From: Acanthaster planci
Lineage: Eukaryota > Echinodermata > Asteroidea > Valvatida > Acanthasteridae
DNA length: 64,000 nt
Direction: 5' to 3'
Assembly (NCBI RefSeq): GCF_001949145.1
Contig: NW_019091494.1
Location: forward strand, 474,834-538,833
Under the pieces are notes generated by a model. The model was not told where the DNA came from and did no database searches. It was given only the letters and a program-made list of their open reading frames with translations. This document shows, piece by piece, positions 36,901 through 47,115 of this stretch. Position 1 is the first letter of the stretch. Each line of letters starts with the position of its first letter. Position numbers and translations under genes: made by a program.

Positions 36901-39900
36901 GAAGCGAGGTGCAGTGTATACATTCTCATGAAAAGATTCTGCGAGTGATCTATCCTCTTTGTGAAACAGATATCTACGGCTCTGCTTTCCATTTGATAAT
37001 GAGAATCTACTTGACACTGTCAATCCTTTTGCTTCGAATGTTCCTAAAACATTCAAAGACTAAGCTCGCAATTCACTTCACGTATTTTTAGTTCTAAATG
37101 AATATTCAATCCAGAATAAAGACCACGTTCGAACAAGTGAAAAAACTCAAAACCATGCAAGATCATGTCAGGAACTGGGCTCTCTGGCTTCCTTAAGTTT
37201 AACTTCATTGTAACGCCCTTTAACGTCTTTCTGAAATTTTCCCTGTAGACGTGAACGAGTGTCGCAAGAACAACGGTAATTGTGAGCAAGCTTGCCTAAA
37301 CATGATTGGTACTTTTGTGTGTGGCTGTCAGTATGGGTACATGTTGGCCGATAACTACCGAAACTGCACGGGTGAGTACGAGTTTAGACCAAAAAGCTGA
37401 ATGATTAGGACTTATTAATACAAATTTTAGAGCGAAGTGCAGTCGTTACGATTTCGTTGAGATTTAAAAGGAAACAGACATGGTCGTAAACAGGGACATA
37501 GTACTGTGCCAGCCACTACTCCGACAGACATTCCAAGGCCCAGTATTTTGAGCAACAAGGCAGCAACATTGGCACTTTGGCAATAACCAGAAGTGAAGAT
37601 TTCATTGCTGTAAATACAGAAAACTTTACGTTTCTCCCCAAATTGTTCAAATTGTGCCTGACCCAACCACTGAGTGGATTTCATGCCCACTTGTACCTTC
37701 TGTGAAAATATTATAGACTGGAACCAATTTAACCTTTTTAGAGTATAGTGGATTACGGGAAGCATTTCCTATGTACTGTACTATGGTTAAATAGTTACCT
37801 TCGGACTGAGAAAATTAGTCCATTATTGAATGACTACCGAATATTCTATGTACGAATCAGCAGTAATTTATAACAATGATTTTCAAAGGGGGCAATTATT
37901 AGACCATCGGCGTTAGCCATTAATAGGTCGATGCAATTAAATGACCCCACTCAATTAAAGGACCTACGAAAAGTGGGGACCACCCCCCCAGTCGAAAGAA
38001 TGGGTGGCCACTGGTCCCCTGCCCCCCCCGTTTCCGCTCCCTGAGCTTCTGTGCAACTTGGAGACAGTTTACTTAGCTCTGTGAAGAAATCAAAGCCAGT
38101 AACTACTTTCAAACTTATCCCAATTTTAAAAATCGAAAACATCGATTAAAATTCGTAGATTAAAAACTACATGAAAACATTATCATTAAAACTGTCGCGC
38201 AGGTATTTTGAGTTTTTTATTCAGAGTTTAATTTGATTTGGCAGACATTGATGAGTGCCGGGATAACAACGGCGGATGCTCCGACCTCTGCGTGAACACA
38301 GAGGGTGCCTATCACTGCGCATGCCCAGAAGGCTTCTACTTATCTCCAAACAACCAATCCCACTGTCTCGGTAAAACCTATTAATCATCATTAATTTGAT
38401 GGTACTTTAAAAATGTTGCAGATTTTGATTTCAGTAATCTCTGTTCCAAGATTTTAAAGAAACCAGACCACTCTAATTTCATTGGCGTGCGAAAAATGAA
38501 CAATGAAAAATCAGTATGAATTACATGGTTTCTCATTCATTTACTCGAATGAGAGCATTTCTTTTCAGTGTTGACAACGGATACCTTTTGCACAGTCCTC
38601 TAAGTTCGGAGGATAATGTCCATAATGTATTTTGTAATGTGATGATGTACTTTTCAGCTGTCCTTTGGAGGCACAGGTGTGAACAATAAATTAACAACGC
38701 AGTCACCTAGTCCATGTGGTGCATTTGAGCGTGCACTGTTGCTATTGCAATTCTGAATGCACAGTCGTTGTCATGCAAGTGGTTGTTCATGGTGTGCCAG
38801 CTCATTCCCATGGTAACCAGCAACCGGTGGATTTCGTCATCGCTGACGTGGGCCGGGTCGATTTGCTGTCTCCGTGATTTTGCCCGATGATGTTGGTCAA
38901 ACTCGAGCAGAACTTCCAGCATCGGTGTGGTCAGCCCGAGACGGCCGAACACGGCGTCGCGTGCGCGGACGATGTCACTGTCCATCACCCGCCCCTGGTC
39001 GCTCTCGTCCCGACGCCTGGTCTTCGTCCTCTTCTTGGTCTCTTTGGTCACGCGAGAGTGTAGCAGCTGCAGGAAATGGCGGACGTAGGTGGCAAGCACG
39101 TCGCGCAGGCAGCAGCAGCAGAAATCTCGAGTTTCTTCATCGGGTGAGAAGCGATGATTTGAACACTTGTGTCCAGATCTGTATTTCGCAACTTGGTGGC
39201 AGCACTCTTCGTCACAGGCGAAAGAACAGTGTCTTGCTGCTCCAGTCTTACAGGAGGCGATGTTCACCCTGTCTTGACGCGGGCTTGAATCACAAGGGCT
39301 GTCCGTTTCCTCACTAGTGGTATATCCCCCCGCAGTCGATATTACAGACTTTGGATCCGGTTCTTCTGCCTTTGGGGCAGGCCATTGGGTCGTGTTCGTT
39401 TCGGATTTCCCGTCCCCACAGACTGCGGAAGAGGGCAAAGTGACACGCTCCTCTCTTTGTGTCTTAAGTTGGTCAAGTTCTTGTGTCACTTCGTCGTCGT
39501 CGAACGTCTTCGCAATGTCCGTTGGGGCATTTGCTTTAAATTCCTGACATAAGTCACTGGAATGGCGCTTGATTATCTCTTCCACATATCTATCGAATTC
39601 TTCGTATCTGTTGTCATGCTCTTCGACAGACACTCGTTGCGAACCCAGATTTGGCGGATGATGGAGTCTATTAACGGTAGATGCGGCTGCTCGAAGCACC
39701 GTTACACCTTGATTTCTTCCTTCGCCCTGCTCGGTTCCCGCTGCACCGCTGTCCAACGTTAGACTCGCGTGCTCGACCAAGCCGTCCTCGGATTTTCTTT
39801 TAGACGAGATTAAGCTCCTGAATTCAACCAGTTCACTGGCTAAATTAATAAGCCGCTGTTCAGCACGTGACAGTTCAGTCGGATTTCTTTCGACTGGTTT

Positions 39901-42900
39901 TGATTGGCCTTGCCCATTTGCGGTAGGCTGATTTAAATTACAGACGACTCCGATCGATACTGCGCTGTTGTCCTGACGAATCGAAATGCTTGCCTCGTTT
40001 CCATCACACGGTTGGCGTCGATTCCTTGGTTGCTTCTTCTCATAAGGACTGGAAACCTGGTGTTCTTCAGAATCGCTGAACTGCTCGTCCGGTAATTGTG
40101 ACGAATTCGCAATATGGCTGCTCACAGCTTGATCATGTTGCGATGACGTATTAGCTGTGGCTATACTCGCCGGTGCATCTGCACCAGTTACATTTGTTTG
40201 AGATTCATTTTCGGAGGTTTCCATTATTTGACCCGATTCTGAAGAGCTATAACGTGCATTTCTACGTTTGGATGTAACGCACGTTTCATTGGTCTCATTT
40301 AAATTTGCCGGGGAAGACCGACTCACCTTAATGTCACAGTTGAGTGAGGGATCAGTCCCCTGAATATCCTCCGAGAGATCCTGTCCATTCGCATTGTGCT
40401 CGTCGTCCACCATTACTTCCAAAGTGCTTTCCAGCTCGGCAGACATCTCCGAGATCTGACGGTCCATACGGGAGAAGTCCTCGCGGAGGGATCTGACCCG
40501 ATCCTCGGCGGACTCACAGCGCCGTATCTGGCCGTCCAGCACGCCGTCGAAGTCCCGGACCCTGCGTCGTAACGCCTCAATTCCCGAGTCTACGCGGCCG
40601 AGCCGGGCCTCGACGTCCGAGTAGAGACCGCGGAGAAACACCCGCTCCCGCTGGGGTAGAGTGGAAGATAACCCTGGGCCGGCAATGCCCAAAGGCATGA
40701 CGTCTTGACCCATCGTCTGCTTTTGATTCAGCTCTGAGTAGATTGAGGAGAAACCTTGGGATGGATTTCTTCTCGGCGATGTAGTGTTATCACTAGCGTG
40801 CGGTTGCGACTATTTCGAACAGCGCGTTATGGTCTCCATGGCACTCATTTCTCCATGACAGTCGCGTTTGCTTGTTGCGTGCGTGTGGAATAAACTTGCA
40901 CACAAATCCAAGATGAAAACGGCGTACAGAGGGGTTACATGTAGTTACACGTGCCTTTGGAGGAAAAAATCTTACAACTGCTCTTTTGAATCATAAGTAG
41001 TACAGTGACAAGTATTCAATTTTACCCCAATGTAGCTTGTTTTCACATCATGTAAAGCTTTAGCATTCTTCACTTCATCAGTTGTGGTGTGAAGTGCGTT
41101 GTCAGCATCATATCAAACTCAAGGTGACAAAAATAGAAGCATGTGACTCATTCATCATCAAAGACAAGGCAGAGAACCATTACACTGAATATTTTATTCA
41201 GTCCGATGACTGGTATTAATATGACGACGTATTTTATACGTGGGTAATACAGCGCGGCTGACGCCAGAAGAGATATCGGCTCACGGCTAAAGTGTAGCAT
41301 CGTTTCCGGTCGTCCATTGTTCATATGACAACGGAACACCTGCCGTATTTTTCCGTTTTGTTTCTCATGAATGATGCTAATTCATTCAGTATTCCATTCA
41401 ATATTGAAAACATGGTGCCAACACCATATTGCAACATACTTAATTATGCAGAGGGGCGATAAACGAAGGATGATCACGCTTGACAACATACAAGAAACAT
41501 AGTTACCGGTACGTTATACACAAATGAAAAAGGGGTACAGAGGCATATGTAGGGACTGAAATTATTTCTGACACTCACAGTCTAAACAAGAATGAGCGAA
41601 ATTTTCAGACTAAATTTAAATTGTTTCAATTTATTTATATTCTTGTTCATTCTATAGGCCTAGAGTCATTTTCTCTTTTACCACAAGAGCTCAAACTGTT
41701 TACTATCGTCAAAATTAACAGCGGCATAAGCAGTGAAAGGTAACGCTACTCTTGCTTTGATTTATTCTTTCAAATGCTTACTTGTTTGCTTTTGTTTTGT
41801 ATTGTCTTTTGGTAGCTATGCACATAACAACAAGCCGTCAACTTTTAAAACAGTTCTTCGTGAAAAAAATGAATAATGGTGATATTTGTCAGGATTTTGT
41901 CAGAACGTTGTCATCAGGAGTTTAACATGTGGAAAATCCAGGGATTACCACGAACGTACAGGTCCGAAAGTTATCTCAATTATTGTATGCCTCTGTGCAG
42001 ATTACCAGGATCCTCTGAGCGGACCGAACCGTTGGGAGAGTCGTCTCTCAAATTCCACCGCTGTCGCTTCCTCTTCAACTGTCTTTCGCCTGAAAAATAA
42101 AAGCCCGTCGCAAACAAGATGTAATTTATGCAGTGCTTTTAAACATCTTTTTTTTAATCTATACCCAGCGCTTAGCCGATTACTCTTTTCCTTTCTGTGA
42201 TGCGAAAGCCGTAAGTGATGAGACACTGGGGAATGGGATTTAAGTCACACTGTGGGAAAACCTCTTCACCGAACACTGATAGACATGACTATAATTAGCT
42301 CTGAGCTATGTGATTTCTCACTTGTCTGTGTAGTTTTTCTTTTATATGAGTGCCATCAAAATAGATGGCAAGTTCAGGTGGCGGCACTTTGTCGACAACT
42401 TTCTTCTTCGTTACGTTTGAACAAACTTTATATTCTGCATGAGTACCAGGCGGTAGTTGCCAAAATAGCCGCCGCTCAAACTTGCCAGTAATTTATTGTA
42501 AGGCCTTAAATGAATTTCGACACACAATGGCCTTACATCCAGCATGTAAACATTTCTGGAAAGACTCATGCTTGTTTTCTGTTCAACAAAACCTGCGTGC
42601 TTTTCACCATAGTCCTTTGTCTAATACTTAGCGACTGAGCACCCAAACTACACACAGCATATTTTCAGGATTCTTACGTCATAACAGTTACTTTAGTATG
42701 CTTGCCTATCCTTAACAAAGGACTCCAAAACAACACACTTTCTGACACTAGGACCATAACTTTGATCTAAAAAGGGGAAGACATAATGAACGTGTCTTTC
42801 GCGTGCTGACACCTACAAAGAATTACCTTAGTAACTCCAGATCTCGTCTAGTGTCTGCGACTTTGTGGGCAATGGCGGCAAAATGAGCGCGGACCTGCTG

Positions 42901-45900
42901 AAGTCGTGCCCGCCTCTTGGATAAAAAGTTCTCCTCCGCCTCCAGCGCTGACTGGAAGGAGGTGTACTCCTCAATGACGGACCCCAACCGGTCCATAGCC
43001 GACTGGAAACGGGCCTGGGTCACCTCCCACTCGAACTTCGACATTATGACGCCACAGAGTAAGGTTGTTCAGCCTTGTGAATTCGGACCAATAAAATAGT
43101 GGTGGAACATTATTATTTTACTTCATACCTTAGATGCGTCGCTGGTCAACTGCGGAAGGAAACATTGCTGGACCGTCTTCGATTCTGGGAATTATGTCAC
43201 ATTATGTCAGGTTTCTTAATAGTCCCCATCACCCCCACTGATCTCGTCTCATTCGGCAGTTGACACAACGCAGCAGGACTGCAAGAATTTCATCGGCCCT
43301 AGCCGTCAAAAGTTATGATCGCAGGATGGTGTATTTCACTCTATCGTTTGCTTTCCAACCCCAAACAGTTGGGGAGTCTCCAGCAATTCGGCTGTAAATC
43401 TGCAATCCCAGTCAATTAAGACGCCAGCAGTGAAGAAGAATGAAATGGCGTTTCAACACATTTGGTTATGTTAGATCAAGCAAAATATTGTTAATTACCC
43501 GAATCGATACTTGTATACTCATCACCTTCCTTCCTCCAAGACTCGAGTAACGTGTGCAGGGTCAAGACTTCAAGAGCATCGGTAAATTATTCCAGTTACA
43601 TGGACTATGATGAGAATTAAAGTTCTATCCTTACTGGTTCTCCATGTCTTCACTGATTCCCCGCGTGAATTTTTAGAGATACATGTACACGGGAAGCTTG
43701 GTTTTATGTACACCTGCATAGCTATAGTGGTGCATACCGTTAATTTCAAATCGCCAGGTTCGATGCTATAGTTTTATGTGTTTGGAGTGCAGATTTAGAG
43801 AACTTGATAAGACGATCACTTACCTGTAATACGATTAAACAGATAACGAATGTCCATTTCTTATCATCTAAAGCAAGGCCGATTTACCGGTGATATATGC
43901 AACCTATACCTGTGTGGTTAAAGTGTGACCTGGGTGTACAATATCAAGTTGAGTCGGAACTGGCTCGAAGAAACTGTGCGCTAAGTTTACATGCTGTCAA
44001 GGACAGTAAATAAACACACTACAGACGGAACCGCGTTGTAGTTAACTTGCTTTTTGTGTTGTAATAATATCCGCGCGCGCACACAAGATCAAAACACGCT
44101 TTGACGATAATGGCAACCGTGTTACTGATCACGAAGCTGTGGGCGGAGCTTTAAGTTTGTACGAAGAGAACAGTGATTAGAACAAGGTTTGTATTCAGAA
44201 TACTGATAAACCCTGTTTGTAGACAGTCGTGGAATTGATTTTTTCTCTATTTTCTTCAGACGTGAACGAATGTGACGATCCTACACGGAACCATTGCAAG
44301 CAACATTGTTACAATACAATCGGCAGATACGCATGCGCATGCAGTCCGGGTTTTGTCTTGGCGCCAAATGGAATGGACTGTTTTGGTAAGGAAATGGCCA
44401 AGTCGTGACAAGCTTTGAGCTACACTGCCATAATTGTTCACAAGATCTTAATTTTGAAAAAGATTTTCTAAAATCTACCGCAGCTAAGTAGTCACTGGTG
44501 AATCGGGGGGGGGGGTGATAACACGGGCCAAAAAGGGAGCAAAAAAAAACGTGTTTTAAAAAATATTATGATGAAAGAAAGGCGATTGTGTTAATTTTTC
44601 ATTTCCTCTCCTTCGAGAAACGTGCAACACCCCCCTCAAAAAAATGTAGCCTCACCCCTCAGAAAGGTCGCAAAAGGTTACATAAAAACTTCCCACCCCC
44701 CCGAAAAACCCCCACCCCAAAAGGGGTTCTGGATCCACACTTGAGTGTAGTGAATTTACACAAATTTCGCAATCATCTAGGCACCACAAGTCATCATCGA
44801 AAAGTCAGGAGTTATTCTGTCTCAAATAAGGACCCAAGCTGATCAATCTAAATTATATGGCAGATGCACGTCCTTGATATTAAGAATTTGCGTGGTAGCC
44901 ATCTTGCAGGGCAGTCCCTTTGTTTCACTGACAAAGCTCCTTTGTGCATACTCTGTGGAACAAAAGCACTGGCGTGCACGATGGCAGCCATGCAAACCTT
45001 CTGTTGTTCATCTTGTTTCTGCTTTTCATTAATGGCAATAGGACGCGATCATTTGTTTTGCAGTGAGAGCATTCAGAATTTGGATGTAACAAAAATTAAT
45101 GTTGGCTTAGTTTGTCTTAATTTTCCCCAGCTTTGGAGGTTTAAGCTCAATGAAAATGGTCATATTTTGCTTCAGGAGCATCAAACTGTATTTCGCTGGC
45201 CCAAATATGCCGTTAGCCCAATCATCAGGACATCTTCACTGTTAAAGTTGTAGGTCTGCGACCAGTTTCGCTCTCTCAGACAAGATTTTAAAACGGAAAG
45301 AAGGCCCAGGTTTAATACTCCATAGTCTACTTTATAGCTACTTCCGAAATAACCCCAGACTAATAACGCGTATTTATTGTATTTCCCATGCAGCTGTCCA
45401 GAATTGTGGTGGAAGCTACGGAGGCACCGAAGGGTCGTTCTTTTCCCCTGTTCTGCCCCCTGCCGTTTTTTATAACACGCTGGATTGTGTTTGGCGAATT
45501 CAGGTGGATTCAACCTTCACCATCTCTCTCAGGTTCCGTAATGCTTTTTGTTTGTTTTTTCTCTTTGAAGACCTTGTACCAATGCAAAGGGATGACAAAG
45601 GGATGTTTTTGTCATAGTTCGATGCAATAGTGTAGGGCTTGATTTGTAATTGGACGGTATGTGGTGGACTTGGGTTGGACTTGCAGGGACCTGTGATGGA
45701 CTGAACTACAACGCTTCTGTGTACAACTAGCTTTTACACTGATCATAACAGCCTGTCTGCATCATCCAAGCGTTATGGTCCTGTGATGTTGTCTCATAAC
45801 TTTTGCTCTGTCTTCAGAATCGAATTACTGAATTGGACTGGCGATAACCTCTGTCTGAACTACATCAGTTTCTTGGAGGGCCAAGGGCCGTCCAGTCCTC

Positions 45901-47115
45901 ACGTCCAGATTTGTAACCATGACGACGCCCAGCATGTCTACCACACCAGTTCCAATTTGCTATGGATGCAGTCACGCTCCTTGTGGCCGCACGGAGGCGC
46001 CTTCTACGTGGAGTACTTCACGCGGAGGCGCGAGAACGAGAGTGCGGTGTGCGGCGGCGAGTTGCAAGGTTGGTGTCGGTAATAAACTGCATCTCTGTGG
46101 TTGAGCAAGAAATGTAGCGATATCTACGGTTCCCGCCCTTCACCGTAGCGTGCCTATAGGAAAGCCAAAGCCACGGCATCAGACGTTCACATGTCCGCGT
46201 TCCACCTGCGGATCAGATGTCACATCACACAGAAAGATGACAAGTTTATCAACCAGTTTTTGGTAGGCGGAAAAGGAGGCCACGGAGAACGACGTACGTC
46301 ATATGCATATTACGCTCAGGACGCAGAATGTACGTACCGTCTTTCTGAGCATAATGAAATTATGCATATGAAGCAAGTCGTTCTGTGTGGCTTTCTTTTC
46401 CGTCTACCCCAGTTTTCTCGTGCCTGTAGTGCTTTTGAATGACTCTTGGCGTTTTTTTTTCTGTTTTATTTTTCTGAGCATGTAACTTCTATCAGAAATG
46501 TTTCCTTCTTAACACCTCCCTTTGTCTGGTCCCTGATGTTACTTTGTCTACATTAATATTTCATCACAGCTGGATCCGGTATGCTTCAATCTCCTGGGTA
46601 CCCGAACGCCTACCCCAACGAAGTGCACTGCGTATGGAAGATTACTGGGAGGACCATCATGCTTCACTTTGAGGCCTTTGACGTGGAGAAGGAGGCCAAG
46701 TGCTCGTTTGACTTCCTGGATATCCAAGATGGCGACAAAGACCATCCGCAGTCCAGGCATATAGGAAGGTAGAAGACAGCGTATTTCAAGACGGTCGTCA
46801 TTTTGCCGTGATTTTTGGTTTTTACACATCACCACAGATAAACATTCAAAATTTGCCCAAAGACTCTCAGAAGAACAGATCAAACCAAATTACAACGAAC
46901 CTTACTTTTCTTTCCACCCGGACAGGTTTTGCGGAAGTAAGATGCCACCGAAAGAAGTGTCGTCTTCCACAGGGGAAGTCTTCATCAAATTCCAGTCGGA
47001 TGCCACCGTGCGGGCCACGGGCTTCCGGGCGATGTTCGAGGTCCAGCTGCCCCCTGTTGCTTTTGGCTTAAACACGGTCGCGGTCGAGGTGCAAAACACC
47101 ACAGGCGATGTCTAA
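24932..47115 (+). CDS. Secreted tolloid-like astacin metalloprotease: astacin-CUB2-EGF3-CUB2 (16 exons)
   Basis: Exons: 24932-25211, 28964-29269, 29416-29530, 30288-30501, 32062-32245, 32547-32696, 34833-35039, 36093-36242, 36702-36908, 37249-37371, 38245-38370, 44260-44385, 45394-45532, 45818-46068, 46570-46768, 46926-47115; 2967 bases, 988 residues. An in-frame TAA at 24917 fixes the first ATG. Residues 22-38 are a signal-peptide core; a furin-type site RSRVRR (166-171) ends the prodomain. The astacin domain has HELGHVIGFWHE with zinc ligands H262, H266, H272 and catalytic E263, a tolloid-type CC pair (235-236), and the Met-turn SIMHY (317-321). Then come CUB1 (368-485), CUB2 (486-604), three DxxEC-type calcium-binding EGFs (605-729), CUB3 (about 732-858) and CUB4 (860-975). 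Human BMP1/tolloid is CUB-CUB-EGF-CUB-EGF-CUB-CUB and of similar length (986), so this order differs. Related proteases process procollagen and chordin outside the cell; the substrate here is unknown. Intron 11 hosts a gene on the other strand. Confidence 0.93.
25212..28963 (+). other. Intron 1 of the astacin gene, no other gene seen
   Basis: This 3.75-kb intron separates the signal/pro-peptide exon from the rest. It contains an (AT)n run at about 27952-27966 and no coding segment with splice support. Open frames such as 27166-27522 and its antisense partner overlap each other and have no protein-like features. Confidence 0.5.
33621..33675. repeat. Dispersed GGGGTCAGACG repeat, copy 3
   Basis: TACCCCCGATCTTGGGG followed by TCAGACG matches the arm of the 77-bp hairpin element at 2554-2630 when that element is read in reverse. 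It lies in intron 6 of the astacin gene. Confidence 0.5.
34213..34697. mobile_element. hAT-like non-autonomous element rich in ACTCGAGT palindromes
   Basis: The left end CAGAGTTGTAA and the reverse complement of the right end, TAGAGTTGTAA, form terminal inverted repeats. Both subterminal regions are packed with the palindrome ACTCGAGT and variants (GACTCGAGTC, GACTCGACT). No transposase frame is present. Flanking octamers match poorly, so the target duplication is not established. It lies in intron 6 of the astacin gene. Confidence 0.6.
38707..40713 (-). CDS. Unrecognised 668-residue coiled-coil/Cys-rich protein, nested antisense in the astacin gene
   Basis: This uninterrupted minus-strand frame begins at an ATG in good context (ACGATGG). 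I do not recognise the family. Residues about 25-100 are heptad-like and charged (coiled coil). About 100-480 are Ser/Asn/Gln/Glu-rich and likely disordered. Residues 488-535 hold ten cysteines (C488, C496, C500, C504, C505, C517, then CCCC at 532-535) with nearby histidines, which looks metal-binding. A basic stretch KKRTKTRRR follows near 560. The C terminus (about 626-660, EIHRLLVTMGMSWHTMNNHL) has the spacing of a UBA-like three-helix fold, but that is only a suggestion. The frame stays open 26 codons upstream, to an AG at 40793-40794 whose phase fits the coiled-coil exon at 42827-43044; if joined, the protein would be about 767 residues. That acceptor has a weak pyrimidine tract, so the alternative of an independent first exon remains. 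No signal peptide or membrane segment was seen. Confidence 0.65.
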   Translation of the reverse strand: MGQDVMPLGIAGPGLSSTLPQRERVFLRGLYSDVEARLGRVDSGIEALRRRVRDFDGVLDGQIRRCESAEDRVRSLREDFSRMDRQISEMSAELESTLEVMVDDEHNANGQDLSEDIQGTDPSLNCDIKVSRSSPANLNETNETCVTSKRRNARYSSSESGQIMETSENESQTNVTGADAPASIATANTSSQHDQAVSSHIANSSQLPDEQFSDSEEHQVSSPYEKKQPRNRRQPCDGNEASISIRQDNSAVSIGVVCNLNQPTANGQGQSKPVERNPTELSRAEQRLINLASELVEFRSLISSKRKSEDGLVEHASLTLDSGAAGTEQGEGRNQGVTVLRAAASTVNRLHHPPNLGSQRVSVEEHDNRYEEFDRYVEEIIKRHSSDLCQEFKANAPTDIAKTFDDDEVTQELDQLKTQREERVTLPSSAVCGDGKSETNTTQWPAPKAEEPDPKSVISTAGGYTTSEETDSPCDSSPRQDRVNIASCKTGAARHCSFACDEECCHQVAKYRSGHKCSNHRFSPDEETRDFCCCCLRDVLATYVRHFLQLLHSRVTKETKKRTKTRRRDESDQGRVMDSDIVRARDAVFGRLGLTTPMLEVLLEFDQHHRAKSRRQQIDPAHVSDDEIHRLLVTMGMSWHTMNNHLHDNDCAFRIAIATVHAQMHHMD
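42827..43044 (-). CDS. Coiled-coil exon, likely first coding exon of the nested antisense gene
   Basis: From the ATG at 43044-43042 the frame runs 72 codons to AG, followed by the donor GTAATT at 42826. The peptide begins MSKFEWEVTQARFQSAMDRL and is almost wholly helical and charged, with regular hydrophobic spacing, like the start of the 668-residue frame 2 kb downstream on the same strand. Codon use is biased to G/C at third positions, unlike the surrounding intron DNA. It ends in phase 2, which matches the possible acceptor at 40792. I do not recognise the family. Confidence 0.5.
44500..44750. repeat. C/G-rich dispersed repeat, also present at about 58220-58370
   Basis: AAAGGCGATT, TTTCATTTCC, GCCTCACCCCTCA and ATCCACACTTG occur here in order. 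AAAGGCGATT, TTTCATTTCC, GCCTCGCCCCTCA and ATCTACACTTG occur in the same order in the LRR-gene intron near 58220-58370. The two look like degraded copies of one element. Confidence 0.4.

Larger units (their letters stand above)
38371..44259 (+). other. Intron 11 of the astacin gene, hosting the antisense gene
   Basis: This 5.9-kb intron lies between the EGF2 and EGF3 exons. Apart from the two minus-strand coding segments, no plus-strand CUB or EGF exon could be found in it. The tolloid CUB domain that normally separates EGF repeats is therefore absent rather than overlooked, as far as reading by eye can tell. Confidence 0.6.

Noticed and set aside
36652-36908. Alternative acceptor at 36651 for protease exon 9
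   Set aside because: It would add 17 residues between CUB strands; the acceptor at 36701 gives exactly the 207-base exon seen in CUB1 and has a good branch and pyrimidine tract.
38874-39317. 147-codon plus-strand frame inside the nested gene
   Set aside because: It is antisense to the 668-codon frame, shorter, and without splice sites linking it to the host protease gene.
43660-43720. TACATGTA clusters here and at many other sites as regulatory elements
   Set aside because: The motif is scattered across introns and intergenic DNA throughout the window and looks like a background simple-sequence bias of the genome.
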